64,000 bases of DNA from Desulfobacula sp. (GCF_030145145.1 NZ_JAQYWD010000004.1:52622-116621); one strand, 5' to 3'; shown: positions 44,132 through 53,023, numbered from the stretch's first letter. Notes: generated by a model not told the origin, from the letters alone. Numbers and translations: made by a program.

Positions 44132-45709
44132 TTATGAATAATTTTTTTTTAACCGGTTCAGGGCTTTTTTCGCAGCATCCTGCTCTGCTGCTTTTTTAGT
44201 TTTCCCTGAGCCCTTGGACGTCGAACCGAAAAGTGTCAACCGAATCTCAAAGGTTTTATCATGATCCGGACCTGTTTCATTAAAAACGACATATTGAGGG
44301 GGGGCTTCTCCCTGTTCCTGGGCAAATTCCTGCAGCATACTCTTATAGTCAATGACCCGTTCATTGGTCAGAAGTGCATCCAGGCCATCACTGAAAAGAT
44401 CATATGTCAGCCGGTATACCATATTAAACCCCCCATCCAGGTAAACCGCTGCAATAACGGCTTCAAAGGTATCGGACAATATGGAATCTTTATCAAATCC
44501 CCGGGAAAGTGCTTCTCCTTTTCCCAGCCGGATAAACCGGCCAAGATCGATAAATCTGGCCATATCCGCCAGGGTCGGTTCACTGACAAGGCTGGACCTT
44601 AGCTTTGACAGTTCTCCTTCTTTTTTCAAAGGGCTTCTTTCCATTAACAATTGTCCGATGCATAATCCTAAAACTGCATCACCCAGGAATTCAAGCCGCT
44701 CATTATCTGATGAACAGGACGTTTGATTTTCATTCAAATAAGACCGATGACACAAAGCATTGCTCAACAGGGAGGGATCATTAAACCCGTATCCGAGATT
44801 ATTTTCCAGGAGACTTAACGGTGTATGGACGTCTTTGATGGCTTCCAGACGATCTGTTAATGCTTTAAATAAATCGTATCCAATATTCAGATTGCCTTTC
44901 CCCGATCCCAGGAGAACCCCGTCATTAAATGCTCCGTGAAAATCTGACCCCCCGGTCATCATAAGGTTTTTTTGGTTTGCAAGTGCGTGATAAAAAGCGG
45001 TTAATGATGCGTCATGATCCGTATAATAGACCTCCAGGCCTTCCAGGCCATAGGCCATGAGCACATCAATAAACATTTCCATCTGGTTACTTCGTTGAAA
45101 CGTCAACAGCCCGGGATGTGCCAGGACAGAAACCCCGCCGGCTTCAAAGATCGCTTGAATGGCCTTTTCACAGGAGACTTTAAATTTATCCACATATGCA
45201 GGCTGCCCTTTGCCAAGATACTTGTCAAAGGCTTCTTTGAAGGTCTGAACATATCCCTGTTCCTTCATGAATTCTGCAATATGGGGACGGCCTGCCTGCG
45301 TCACCCCAAACCGGGTTTCAACCTGTTCCATGGTAATAGCGAATCCAAGGGTGTTTAAGCGGTCAATAATTTTCGGATTTCTTTGGGCCCGGGCCTTTTT
45401 TGCCTCATCCAGAATGGCATTGAGCTGTTTATCATAAACACTGAACCCATATCCCAGCAGATGAATGCTGCCCAGATCTTTAAATTCCAAGGGCGGTTCA
45501 CAACTGATTTCAACGCCGGTAATAAATTCAGGGCATGTAAACAGGGGATGTTTTAAAATATCTTTGACACCGTCCAGGGTGTCATGATCGGTTATGGCAA
45601 TGGCTGTGACTCCGGCTTTTTTCGCCAGAGCCATGATTTCTAAAGGAGAGAAGGACCCATCCGAAGCGGTGGAATGTATGTGAAGATCAATCAATGCACT
45701 GTCTTGCAC
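44132..45709 (-). CDS. rnc: Fusion: PHP phosphoesterase (RNase AM/YciV-like) + RNase III
   Basis: One uninterrupted 525-residue frame. Residues 1-285 are a PHP-domain phosphoesterase with the full metal site: 'DLHIHSTASDG' (His10, His12, Asp17), 'TDHDTLDG' (Asp41, His42), Glu67, 'LAHPG' (His198), 'GGSDFHG' (Asp256, His258). This matches YciV/TrpH, described in E. coli as RNase AM, a 5'-3' exonuclease that trims rRNA 5' ends. Residues 300-450 are RNase III with 'NERLEFLGDAVLG' (Glu340, Asp344) and 'DTFEA' (Asp413, Glu416); residues about 454-520 are the dsRNA-binding domain. No ATG, GTG or TTG lies in frame near the junction. The start is GTG, three bases after the dksA stop, so translation is coupled. 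Confidence 0.93.
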   Translation of the reverse strand: MQDSALIDLHIHSTASDGSFSPLEIMALAKKAGVTAIAITDHDTLDGVKDILKHPLFTCPEFITGVEISCEPPLEFKDLGSIHLLGYGFSVYDKQLNAILDEAKKARAQRNPKIIDRLNTLGFAITMEQVETRFGVTQAGRPHIAEFMKEQGYVQTFKEAFDKYLGKGQPAYVDKFKVSCEKAIQAIFEAGGVSVLAHPGLLTFQRSNQMEMFIDVLMAYGLEGLEVYYTDHDASLTAFYHALANQKNLMMTGGSDFHGAFNDGVLLGSGKGNLNIGYDLFKALTDRLEAIKDVHTPLSLLENNLGYGFNDPSLLSNALCHRSYLNENQTSCSSDNERLEFLGDAVLGLCIGQLLMERSPLKKEGELSKLRSSLVSEPTLADMARFIDLGRFIRLGKGEALSRGFDKDSILSDTFEAVIAAVYLDGGFNMVYRLTYDLFSDGLDALLTNERVIDYKSMLQEFAQEQGEAPPQYVVFNETGPDHDKTFEIRLTLFGSTSKGSGKTKKAAEQDAAKKALNRLKKNYS

Positions 45710-45712
45710 CGG

Positions 45713-46075
45713 CTAAATGCCAAGAGCTTTCTCCATATCCTCTTCCCGGGTTTTGCACTCAATGCATTGAGTGGTGACCGGTCGTGCCTTGAGTCGTTCA
45801 ATGGAGATCTCTTCTTCACACACCTCACAAATACCAAAGGTTCCGTTGTCAAACCGCTCAAGCGCTTTCTTAATTTTCTTGATCAATTTGTGTTCCCGGT
45901 CCCGGATACGAAGCTCAAAGCTTCTTTCTGCTTCATGGGACGCTCTGTCCGTTGGATCGGCAAAATTTTCTTTTTGCTGGGTCATGCCGGTTACAGTGCT
46001 ATCCGCATGGGAAAGAAGCTCAGTCAGCCTGTCATTTAAAAGATTTTTAAAAAATTCCAAATCTTCTTTTCTCAT
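45713..46075 (-). CDS. dksA: DksA/TraR-type zinc-finger protein
   Basis: RNA polymerase secondary-channel regulator working with ppGpp. 120 residues: an N-terminal coiled coil with the tip 'FADPTDRASHEAERSFEL' (Asp at the tip) and a C4 zinc finger 'CEVCEEEISIERLKARP' ... 'CIECK'. It precedes the PHP-RNase III fusion gene by three bases and is probably cotranscribed, linking stringent control with rRNA processing; that link is inference. The upstream gap to hemA is 128 bases. Confidence 0.93.
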   Translation of the reverse strand: MRKEDLEFFKNLLNDRLTELLSHADSTVTGMTQQKENFADPTDRASHEAERSFELRIRDREHKLIKKIKKALERFDNGTFGICEVCEEEISIERLKARPVTTQCIECKTREEDMEKALGI

Positions 46076-46203
46076 TGTTTTTCGCCCTTTATCTTAAGAT
46101 TATAAGCACACCCGAACGCAAATATTATACTGAAATTTACCAAAATGTAAAGCCCTAAATAGCAGGATCAGGCCTGATGCCGGGCACCCAACCCCATTAA
46201 AGT

Positions 46204-47481
46204 TTATTCTCCTTCGGGTATATCCAGGTTGAACAACTGACGGGTGACATTGAGATAAAGGGAATCATCCCTGTGATCACCGGTATGGCGCAAAAACAGG
46301 ATGGGGTCATGAATCGTTCGAGTGGCAATGGCCTGGGTCATCCGTTTGATGGCCTCAATATCTTCCGGTGCGAGGTGCTTCAAATTGGAAAGGGTTTTTT
46401 TAAATTCCATATCGACAATAGAAGACATTTTGTCGTTCATCGCCTTAATCGTCGGCACAATCGCCAGGCTTTCCAGCCAGGTACGAAACTTTACCACGGC
46501 TTCATCAACATATCTCTCCGCCTTTACCGTCTCTTTTCCCCGCTGCTCAATGTTTGACTCGACAATACTTTTCAAGTCATCAATATCATAAACATACGCA
46601 TTGGAAATCGAGTTGATGTCCGGGTCAATATCCCTCGGAACAGCAATATCAATAAAAAAAAGGGTTTGATGATGCCTTTTTTTCATGGCCCGTTTGACCT
46701 GTTCGCAGGTTAACACATAGTCGGTGGCACCGGTGGAACTGATAATAATATCCACCGATGGTAACACGGATTCCCTTTCTTCAAACTTGATGGCCTGCCC
46801 CTTGAATTTGTCCGCCAGGGCCACAGCGTTTTTAAAGGTTCGATTGGCCACTTGTATCTGCTTCACCCGGTGGGAAATCAAGTGTTCCACAGCCAGTTCG
46901 GCCATTTCACCGGCCCCCAGCAGCAGAACAGTCTTTTGGGATAAATCCGAAAAGATTTTATTGGCCAGCTCTGTGGCAGCATAGCTGATGGAAACCGCAT
47001 TGTCACCGATGCCGGTTTCCCGCCTGATTTTTTTTGCAACACTGAACGACTTGTGCATCAGCCGGTTCAGCAACACGCTGGAGGCCTTGTTCGCCACAGC
47101 GACCCGGTAGGCCTGTTTGATCTGGCCCAGGATCTGGGGTTCGCCCACCACCATGGAATCCAGGCTGGATGCCACTTTGAACAAGTGCCGGATCGCCTCA
47201 TCGTCTTGATACACGTACAAGGCACTTTTAAATTCAGCCGTGTCGACCTGCTTATGATGTGAAATAAACCCAATGATCTTATCAATCTGTTCACCGGTTT
47301 CCGGAATATATAAAATTTCTGTCCGGTTACAGGTGGAAAACACAAGGCTTTCTCGGATGTCGGCATCCTGCTTTAAAAATTCAAGGGCTGCCAGGGTCTC
47401 TTCACTGGAAAACGACAATTTCTCCCTGAGCGCCACAGGTGCGGTTTTGTGATTTGCGCCGATTAACATAATTTTTGGCAT
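46204..47481 (-). CDS. hemA: Glutamyl-tRNA reductase HemA
   Basis: First committed step of C5 tetrapyrrole synthesis. Catalytic Cys in 'VFSTCNRTEILY', then 'HLFKVASSLDSMVVGEPQIL' and the Rossmann stretch 'TVLLLGAGEMAELAVEHL'; the C-terminal dimerisation helix region is present. 425 residues is normal. It is followed leftward by dksA but separated by 128 bases, and preceded by a ccsA/hemX-like gene. Confidence 0.97.
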   Translation of the reverse strand: MPKIMLIGANHKTAPVALREKLSFSSEETLAALEFLKQDADIRESLVFSTCNRTEILYIPETGEQIDKIIGFISHHKQVDTAEFKSALYVYQDDEAIRHLFKVASSLDSMVVGEPQILGQIKQAYRVAVANKASSVLLNRLMHKSFSVAKKIRRETGIGDNAVSISYAATELANKIFSDLSQKTVLLLGAGEMAELAVEHLISHRVKQIQVANRTFKNAVALADKFKGQAIKFEERESVLPSVDIIISSTGATDYVLTCEQVKRAMKKRHHQTLFFIDIAVPRDIDPDINSISNAYVYDIDDLKSIVESNIEQRGKETVKAERYVDEAVVKFRTWLESLAIVPTIKAMNDKMSSIVDMEFKKTLSNLKHLAPEDIEAIKRMTQAIATRTIHDPILFLRHTGDHRDDSLYLNVTRQLFNLDIPEGE

Positions 47482-47507
47482 GGTTCTTTCTTTATTTTCT
47501 TGTTGCT

Positions 47508-48341
47508 TTATTTTGTAAATGCCTGGTGATGGCCGCCCACCAGCAGATTGACCCCAAGGAAGGTGAACACGACGATCAGAAAACCGATAAGGGTCATGAT
47601 GGCTGATTTTCTACCGCGCCATCCCGAATACATCCGCAGGTGCAGCAAGGCCGCATAAACAAGCCAGGTTCCCACAGAAAAGACCTCTTTGGGGTCCCAG
47701 CTCCAGAATCTTCCCCAGATGGCTTTTGCATAGATAAAACCGGCCACAAGCCCGATGGTGAGCAAGGCAAATCCAGTGGTCAAACAGGTATACCCCACAT
47801 TATCCAGGAGATCCAACGAGGGCAATCGCTTGAAAAAAAAGCCGGGACTTTTTGTCTTGATGCCTTTTTCCTGGAGAAGATATAAAATGCCGGCCCCGCC
47901 TGCCAGGGCAAGGGAGGCTTCGCCGGTAAACACCAGAAGGATGTGGGCGTAAAACCAGAACCCCTTTAAGGCGGCATTCTGTTCCACCGGCACATCAGGA
48001 ATCATCAACACCGCCAGCATGACGGCTGACAACATTAGGGAAACAAATACCCCTAGAATTTTAAGATCAAACTTGTATTGGACAATTAAAAACATGCCCC
48101 CCAGGGCAAGGGCCGCCAGGGACAAACTCTGGGACAAATTCTGTATGGGCACCTGCCGGGTGGCCATGGTGTAAACCATCATGCTGATCAAATGAACCAC
48201 AATGGCCAGTGAAATCAAACGAAACGCTGATTTTTGATAGATTTTTTTTTGATTAAACAAAAACAACACATACCCTGCCATGCTCAAAAAATAGAGTACA
48301 GTTGTTATCTGCAACCCCATCTGGGTTGTTTGAGGATTCAT
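47508..48341 (-). CDS. ccsA: Cytochrome c assembly protein CcsA/HemX-like
   Basis: Polytopic heme-handling membrane protein, about eight hydrophobic segments in 277 residues. It carries the Trp-rich heme motif 'AIWGRFWSWDPKEVFSVGTW' and conserved His residues ('FYAHILLVFTGEASLA'). Known as CcsA/CcmC-superfamily (system II-like) or HemX. It overlaps the siroheme gene (ATGA) and lies 26 bases before hemA. Confidence 0.92.
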   Translation of the reverse strand: MNPQTTQMGLQITTVLYFLSMAGYVLFLFNQKKIYQKSAFRLISLAIVVHLISMMVYTMATRQVPIQNLSQSLSLAALALGGMFLIVQYKFDLKILGVFVSLMLSAVMLAVLMIPDVPVEQNAALKGFWFYAHILLVFTGEASLALAGGAGILYLLQEKGIKTKSPGFFFKRLPSLDLLDNVGYTCLTTGFALLTIGLVAGFIYAKAIWGRFWSWDPKEVFSVGTWLVYAALLHLRMYSGWRGRKSAIMTLIGFLIVVFTFLGVNLLVGGHHQAFTK

Positions 48342-49006
48342 TCATCGCTCCTTGAAGAAACAAGATCCTGATAGACATATCCTTTTCCAAGCACATCCCC
48401 CAGTATCCGGTTTAAGTTGATGTCATCCTTTGCCTCGATCATTTCAAGGATTCCTTTCTCGATAAGGGTGTGGAATACCTGTTTATGATCTTCCGGGGCA
48501 TGCCCCGATGACAAAAGTCTTTGACGGATATTGCCCATGAGCTGCAGCAATGTTGCATACGCCGGTCCGAACTGGTGCGCCAGATCCTGCCGAATCCGCT
48601 TGGCCATTGCAGGACTTGAGCCGGAGGTTGAAACCGCCAGAATCAGGTCCCCCCTGTCCACTGTGGCCGGCAGTAAAAAGTCGCTTTTGCCCGGTGCGTC
48701 CGCCACATTACAAAGGATATTGAGCCCGGCCGCATCGGCTTTGATCTGCTGGTTCAAAGCGGGGTTATTGGTGGCGGCAAAAACAAGAAACATCCCGTTT
48801 ACATCCTTTTTTTCATAGGCTTTTTTCTCAAGACAAATAGACGAGTGCCTCAATTCATCAAACCGGGCTGAAAACCGATCACTGATCACGGTTACCCGGG
48901 CACCACATTTTTCAAGGGTTGCCGCCTTTCTTGCGCCCACCGCTCCCCCGCCCACAACCAGGCAGGCCTTACCTTTCATATCAAGGAATATGGGATAATA
49001 TTTCAT
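48338..49006 (-). CDS. Precorrin-2 dehydrogenase / sirohydrochlorin ferrochelatase (Met8-type)
   Basis: Makes sirohydrochlorin (and siroheme) from precorrin-2. The NAD-binding 'ACLVVGGGAVGARKAATLEK' is at the N-terminus, then 'FVFAATNNPALNQQI', 'ILCNVADAPGKSDFLLPATV' and 'STSGSSPAMAKRIRQDLA'. 222 residues, with no SAM methyltransferase domain. In sulfate reducers siroheme feeds both sulfite reductase and the alternative heme route, which fits the hemA/ccsA context. First gene of the leftward hem unit; divergent from the amidohydrolase. Confidence 0.92.
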   Translation of the reverse strand: MKYYPIFLDMKGKACLVVGGGAVGARKAATLEKCGARVTVISDRFSARFDELRHSSICLEKKAYEKKDVNGMFLVFAATNNPALNQQIKADAAGLNILCNVADAPGKSDFLLPATVDRGDLILAVSTSGSSPAMAKRIRQDLAHQFGPAYATLLQLMGNIRQRLLSSGHAPEDHKQVFHTLIEKGILEMIEAKDDINLNRILGDVLGKGYVYQDLVSSRSDE

Positions 49007-49101
49007 GGTTATCTGTATTCAACCCTTGTTTGCATAAAACATTTAATATATATTGCCCCAGGATATTTTTCAATGTTTAACTAATGCTTAGGATAAGTAA
49101 C

Positions 49102-49941
49102 ATGATTATCGATACCCACACCCATATTTTCCCAGAACGGATCAAACAGGACCGTTCCCCCTATTTTAACAATGAGCCGGAATTCAAACTGCTGTATGAT
49201 TCACCCAAAGCAAAAATCATCACGATTGACACCTTAATCGCATCCATGGATACCCATCAGGTCGATATCTCGGTGATTTGCGGATTCCCCTGGCGCGACT
49301 CCGACACGGCACGCCGGAACAATGATGCCATCATTGCATCTGTTCAGCAATACCCGGACAGGATTAAGGGACTGGCCTGTTTTGATGCCGCTTGGGAGGG
49401 GGCCGCCCATGAGACCCAGAGATGTATTGATGCGGGTCTTTGCGGGGCCGGAGAACTGGCCTTTTATCTGTCCGGGATTGACACTGCTGCATTGGCGTGC
49501 CTTGAGCCTGTCATGACCGTTTTACGGGCCAACGGCGACCTGCCTTGTATGATCCATACCAACGAGCCCGTGGGACACATTTACCCCGGCAAAACCCCCA
49601 TCACCCTGGAACAGATCTACACGCTGGCCCAGACCTTCCCTGACAACAAGATCATCCTGGCCCACTGGGGAGGGGGCATCTTCTTTTACAATCGAATGAA
49701 AAAACAGGCAAAAGACATTTTAAAAAACATCTGGTATGACACGGCAGCCTCCCCGTTTTTATACGATGCCCAGGTCTATGACCTGGCCGTTGATGCCGGC
49801 GTGATAGATAAAGTGCTGCTGGGAACGGATTTTCCGTTATTGTCCCCTGCCCGGTATTACACGGATATGGAAAACTCAGCGTTAACCACCGTTCAAAAAG
49901 ATCTTGTTCTGGGAAGGAATGCCGCCCTGTTGTACGGATAA
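49102..49941 (+). CDS. Amidohydrolase-family (Amidohydro_2) TIM-barrel protein
   Basis: Metal-dependent hydrolase or decarboxylase. It opens 'MIIDTHTHIFPERI' (metal-binding HxH), has 'MIHTNEPVGH' and 'IILAHWGGGIFFYNR' (His ligands) and ends with 'VLLGTDFPLLSPARYY' (metal-binding Asp). The substrate is unknown. I start at the ATG at 49102, which has AGGA eight bases upstream; an ATG at 49084 is in frame but without a site. 280 residues. Confidence 0.85.
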   Translation: MIIDTHTHIFPERIKQDRSPYFNNEPEFKLLYDSPKAKIITIDTLIASMDTHQVDISVICGFPWRDSDTARRNNDAIIASVQQYPDRIKGLACFDAAWEGAAHETQRCIDAGLCGAGELAFYLSGIDTAALACLEPVMTVLRANGDLPCMIHTNEPVGHIYPGKTPITLEQIYTLAQTFPDNKIILAHWGGGIFFYNRMKKQAKDILKNIWYDTAASPFLYDAQVYDLAVDAGVIDKVLLGTDFPLLSPARYYTDMENSALTTVQKDLVLGRNAALLYG

Positions 49942-49989
49942 TCCTTTTTTATCGGCTATGGCTTTCGTGTATGACCCCTCCCATTAAAA

Positions 49990-50433
49990 TCAGGAAGAGA
50001 GATCTTTTTCAAGGTACAGGATATTGCCCTTATCATTGTACGAATAGCGATTGAAATACGTTCCAATGATACGGATTCCCCGGCCATGGTCATTGTTCTC
50101 AAGCTGACCTAATGTTTGCTGTTTTCTCCAGTCAAACCCGTCCCCCTCATCCTGGATCATCAACTGAATGGCGCGTTTGCTAACGATGGTAAATAAAAAT
50201 CGCACCATTTTAGCCGGATCATCTCCATTCCCATGCCGGACCGCATTGGTAAGGCCTTCTCTGATCACAAGATTGATGGAGAACAACAGGTCGTCAATAT
50301 CGTTTAAATTTGACCGAATATACTGGTTGGTCCGTTCACAGACATCATCAATATTCTTCATGGTTGAAGAAAATGTAAAACAAATTGAATCGGCTGTCTG
50401 CCGGATCATTAACACAGGCTGCTTTCCCGTCAT
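49990..50433 (-). CDS. RsbW-like anti-sigma ATPase domain protein
   Basis: Small GHKL ATPase of 147 residues: N-box 'LVIREGLTNAVRHGNG', G1 'IQDEGDGFDWR', G2 'NDHGRGIRIIG'. This is the serine kinase/anti-sigma type (RsbW/SpoIIAB). It follows the SpoIIE-type phosphatase gene by four bases, so they form a partner-switch module. No antagonist STAS protein is visible in the window; targets must be encoded elsewhere. Confidence 0.87.
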   Translation of the reverse strand: MTGKQPVLMIRQTADSICFTFSSTMKNIDDVCERTNQYIRSNLNDIDDLLFSINLVIREGLTNAVRHGNGDDPAKMVRFLFTIVSKRAIQLMIQDEGDGFDWRKQQTLGQLENNDHGRGIRIIGTYFNRYSYNDKGNILYLEKDLSS

Positions 50434-50437
50434 CGGT

Positions 50438-51559
50438 CTATACCTCTAAGCACAAGACAACGATATCGTCTTCCGCTGAAAAATCATTGCCAAACAGATG
50501 ATGGATTAATTCGGTGGGCGCATTTTCATAGGGCACCTGTGCCAGTTGCCGGCAGGCCGGAAGGAGACTGGCGGCTCCGCTGACCCATGTGACCTTGTTT
50601 TCTGCCGACTCAACGAGCCCGTCAGAATAGATAAAGAACCGATCCCCTTTTGATACGGTGCGGCTTTGAATACCAAACTGCGCATCTTTGAAGATGCCAA
50701 GGACATCACCTTCAGTGGTAATCAGATAGGGATCCGCCCCCCGGGGCAGACAAACCACCGGCGGGTGACCGGCATTGATGATAATCATTTTTTTTGTGGC
50801 GCGATTGAGATGCAGGTAGCAGGCGGTCAGGTATTTACCCGCCGGCAGAATCGCCACCAGCACATCATTGATCATTTTCATGCTTTCAGCAGGTGTGTAA
50901 ACAGGGGTGCAGTTCTGTACCAGCAGCGCCTTTAACGAAGCCGTCAGAAAACTGGCTGTAATATCGTGCCCGGAAAAATCCGCCACAAAATAACCGGTAA
51001 TGGTATCTGAAATATTCAAGATGTCATAAAAATCACCCCCTGCTTCCTCAAGCGCTTTATAATAGATGCCAAAGGATGCATCAGGCTTGTCCCCGGGTGT
51101 TGTCAGCAGGGCGGCCTGGGCTTGTGTCACCTGTTTGAGACGGTTTGCCTGGGTGGCAATCAATGAGTTGGTGGCAATGGAAAGCTTCAGGTGGAGTCGC
51201 ACTCTTGCCAGCACCTCAAGGGGATGAAACGGTTTGGTGATGTAGTCCACAGCCCCCAGATCAAATCCTTTTAACTTTGAAGCCACGCCAGTATCCCCCG
51301 TAAGAAAAATAACGGGGATGGCATTGGTTTCCGGGGTGTCTTTCAGTTTTTTTATGACATCGAATCCGCTTTCTCCCGGCATTTCAATGTCCAGCAGGAT
51401 CAGATCCGGTTTTTCCTTCAGGGCCATGACCAGGGCATCTGGTCCATTTTCCGCACTCACGGTTCGATACCCTTCTTTGGATAAGGATTTTTCTATGAGT
51501 ATTAAATTCAGCCGCTGATCATCAACGGATAAAATTTTATAGGGGGAAGTGTTTCCCAT
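50438..51559 (-). CDS. REC-SpoIIE/PP2C phosphatase (RsbU-like response regulator)
   Basis: Receiver domain (residues 1-120; phospho-Asp in 'LILLDIEMPGESGFD', Lys in 'YITKPFHP') joined by a coiled coil to a PP2C-type serine phosphatase domain ('LEEAGGDFYDILNIS', 'YFVADFSGHDITASFLTA', 'FIYSDGLVESA', 'EDDIVVLCLEV' with metal Asps). The ATG at 51559 has AAAGG eight bases before it; the frame opens at a TTG six bases earlier. It probably dephosphorylates an anti-anti-sigma factor, acting against the RsbW-like neighbour. Confidence 0.92.
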   Translation of the reverse strand: MGNTSPYKILSVDDQRLNLILIEKSLSKEGYRTVSAENGPDALVMALKEKPDLILLDIEMPGESGFDVIKKLKDTPETNAIPVIFLTGDTGVASKLKGFDLGAVDYITKPFHPLEVLARVRLHLKLSIATNSLIATQANRLKQVTQAQAALLTTPGDKPDASFGIYYKALEEAGGDFYDILNISDTITGYFVADFSGHDITASFLTASLKALLVQNCTPVYTPAESMKMINDVLVAILPAGKYLTACYLHLNRATKKMIIINAGHPPVVCLPRGADPYLITTEGDVLGIFKDAQFGIQSRTVSKGDRFFIYSDGLVESAENKVTWVSGAASLLPACRQLAQVPYENAPTELIHHLFGNDFSAEDDIVVLCLEV

Positions 51560-51605
51560 TCGCAAAGACCTTTACATAGGACTTTCGTTGTTGGACTTTT
51601 CAGCA

Positions 51606-51650
51606 GCCTGACCCCGTCCATTACAGCCGAAAACCAGTTGAGTTATAGGT
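51606..51650. repeat. Family 1 repeat, half copy E
   Basis: GCCTGACCCCGTCCATTACA then CCAGTTGAG. It matches the right half of copy C (GCCTGACCCTGTCCATCA). No matching left arm is seen. Confidence 0.45.
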
Positions 51651-51793
51651 AAATTTTAATCGGTTGTAAACCTTTCAGGAGAGAAAACCAGCCAATGATC
51701 GATTTTATTTAAAATTGACAATTCGAATAAAAGAAGCATCTTAAAACCTCAAATTATGACGATAAAAGGGTTTTGCCCAGAGGATTGAGTGAT

Positions 51794-52042
51794 ATGAAAA
51801 AAGATACCCACCTGTTTGTTCAGGAATATAAAGGCCTGGGGGCTTTTGGCCTTGACCGGGAAACCGATGAAGACACCATTATGTTTTATCTTCAAAAATT
51901 TTCTGAAGATACGTTTTTAAAAACCATTGTCCCCAGATTGTCAGACAAGGAACTTGAAGAAATCTACCTGTTTGTGAATGACAAGCTCAAACAGCATCTC
52001 TCGGAAGATGAATATCATCAGATTTTTCTAAAAGACCGATAG
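51794..52042 (+). CDS. Small orphan cytoplasmic protein
   Basis: 82 residues from the ATG at 51794 (open frame begins at a TTG at 51773). Not recognised. It is acidic and helical with no signal or membrane segment ('DEDTIMFYLQKFSEDTF', 'LSDKELEEIYLFVNDKL', 'SEDEYHQIFLKDR'). It stands alone between the RsbU-like gene (divergent) and tupA, 140 bases before the latter. Real coding is likely from base composition and protein-like pattern, not certain. Confidence 0.6.
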   Translation: MKKDTHLFVQEYKGLGAFGLDRETDEDTIMFYLQKFSEDTFLKTIVPRLSDKELEEIYLFVNDKLKQHLSEDEYHQIFLKDR

Positions 52043-52094
52043 TCATCCATGGTTATTTTAAGTTTTTATGAGTTATTATTTTCTTCTTAGCCTG

Positions 52095-52158
52095 TGATAT
52101 TACTATTTTATTGACTGTTTACCCGTTTTAGCCTATTTTATCGGATCAGGTAATATCA
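52095..52158. promoter_or_regulatory. Promoter of tupABC flanked by inverted repeat
   Basis: TTGACT (52111-52116) and TATTTT (52134-52139) are separated by 17 bases and lie 45 bases before the tupA ATG. A perfect nine-base inverted repeat, TGATATTAC (52095-52103) and GTAATATCA (52150-52158), brackets the promoter and start site. Such a layout suits a repressor or tungstate/molybdate sensor; it is unlike the ModE consensus. Confidence 0.45.
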
Positions 52159-52182
52159 AACACCAAAAAAAGGAGACCAAAA

Positions 52183-53013
52183 ATGAACACCAAAAAAATT
52201 TTTATCAGCGTTATATCCGCTGTTTTTTTTATGGTGCTGGCCACCAGTGCCCAGGCTGAAACCAAAAGTTTGATGATGGCCACCACCACCAGTACCGATA
52301 ACACCGGGCTGCTCGAGTACCTTATTCCCCACTTTGAAAAGGAAACCGGCATTTCCCTGAAATGGACGGCCACGGGAACGGGGAAGGCTCTGAAACTTGG
52401 CCAGAACTGTGATGTGGATGTGTTGCTGGTTCACGCGCCGGCTGCTGAAAAAACCTACATTGAAAAAGGATATGGAAAAGACAGAAGACAGGTCATGTAC
52501 AATGATTTTGTCATCATCGGGCCTGAAAATGATCCCGCGGGTATAAAAGGCAAAACCATATCAGATGCCTTAAGCACGATCAAGAGCAAAGGGGCCATGT
52601 TTATGAGCCGGGGAGATGATTCCGGAACCAATAAAAAAGAAAAACTGCTCTGGAAAGATGCCCGTATCCCCTTACCAGACAAAGAAAACTGGTATATCCA
52701 GACAGGACAGGGCATGCTGGCCACTATCAATGTGGCCCAAGAAAGAAAAGGATACACCATGACCGATCGGGGCACCTACATCAAATATCAATCCCAGCAA
52801 GGCGGCAATGCCCCGTTGAAAGTGCTGGTGGAAGGGGATACCATCCTGTTGAACCAATACAGTGTGCTCACCCTTGATCCCGGCAACTGCCCCACTGCCA
52901 AATACGACCTGGCCCTCAAATTCTCAGACTGGATGGCATCACAGAACGCCCAGACCCTGATAAAAGACTTCAAGCTCCTTGGAGAAAAACTGTTTATCCC
53001 CAACGCGAAATAA
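52183..53013 (+). CDS. tupA: Tungstate ABC transporter binding protein TupA
   Basis: Periplasmic tungstate-binding protein. A signal peptide at residues 1-25 ends 'SAQAETKS'. The family signature 'MMATTTSTDNTGLLEYLIP' and 'TGTGKALKLGQNCDVDVLLV' distinguish TupA from ModA and WtpA. 276 residues. AAAGGAG lies eight bases before the ATG. It feeds tungsten to pterin enzymes, consistent with the moa/mob genes nearby. Confidence 0.93.
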   Translation: MNTKKIFISVISAVFFMVLATSAQAETKSLMMATTTSTDNTGLLEYLIPHFEKETGISLKWTATGTGKALKLGQNCDVDVLLVHAPAAEKTYIEKGYGKDRRQVMYNDFVIIGPENDPAGIKGKTISDALSTIKSKGAMFMSRGDDSGTNKKEKLLWKDARIPLPDKENWYIQTGQGMLATINVAQERKGYTMTDRGTYIKYQSQQGGNAPLKVLVEGDTILLNQYSVLTLDPGNCPTAKYDLALKFSDWMASQNAQTLIKDFKLLGEKLFIPNAK

Positions 53014-53023
53014 ATTAAAGGGG

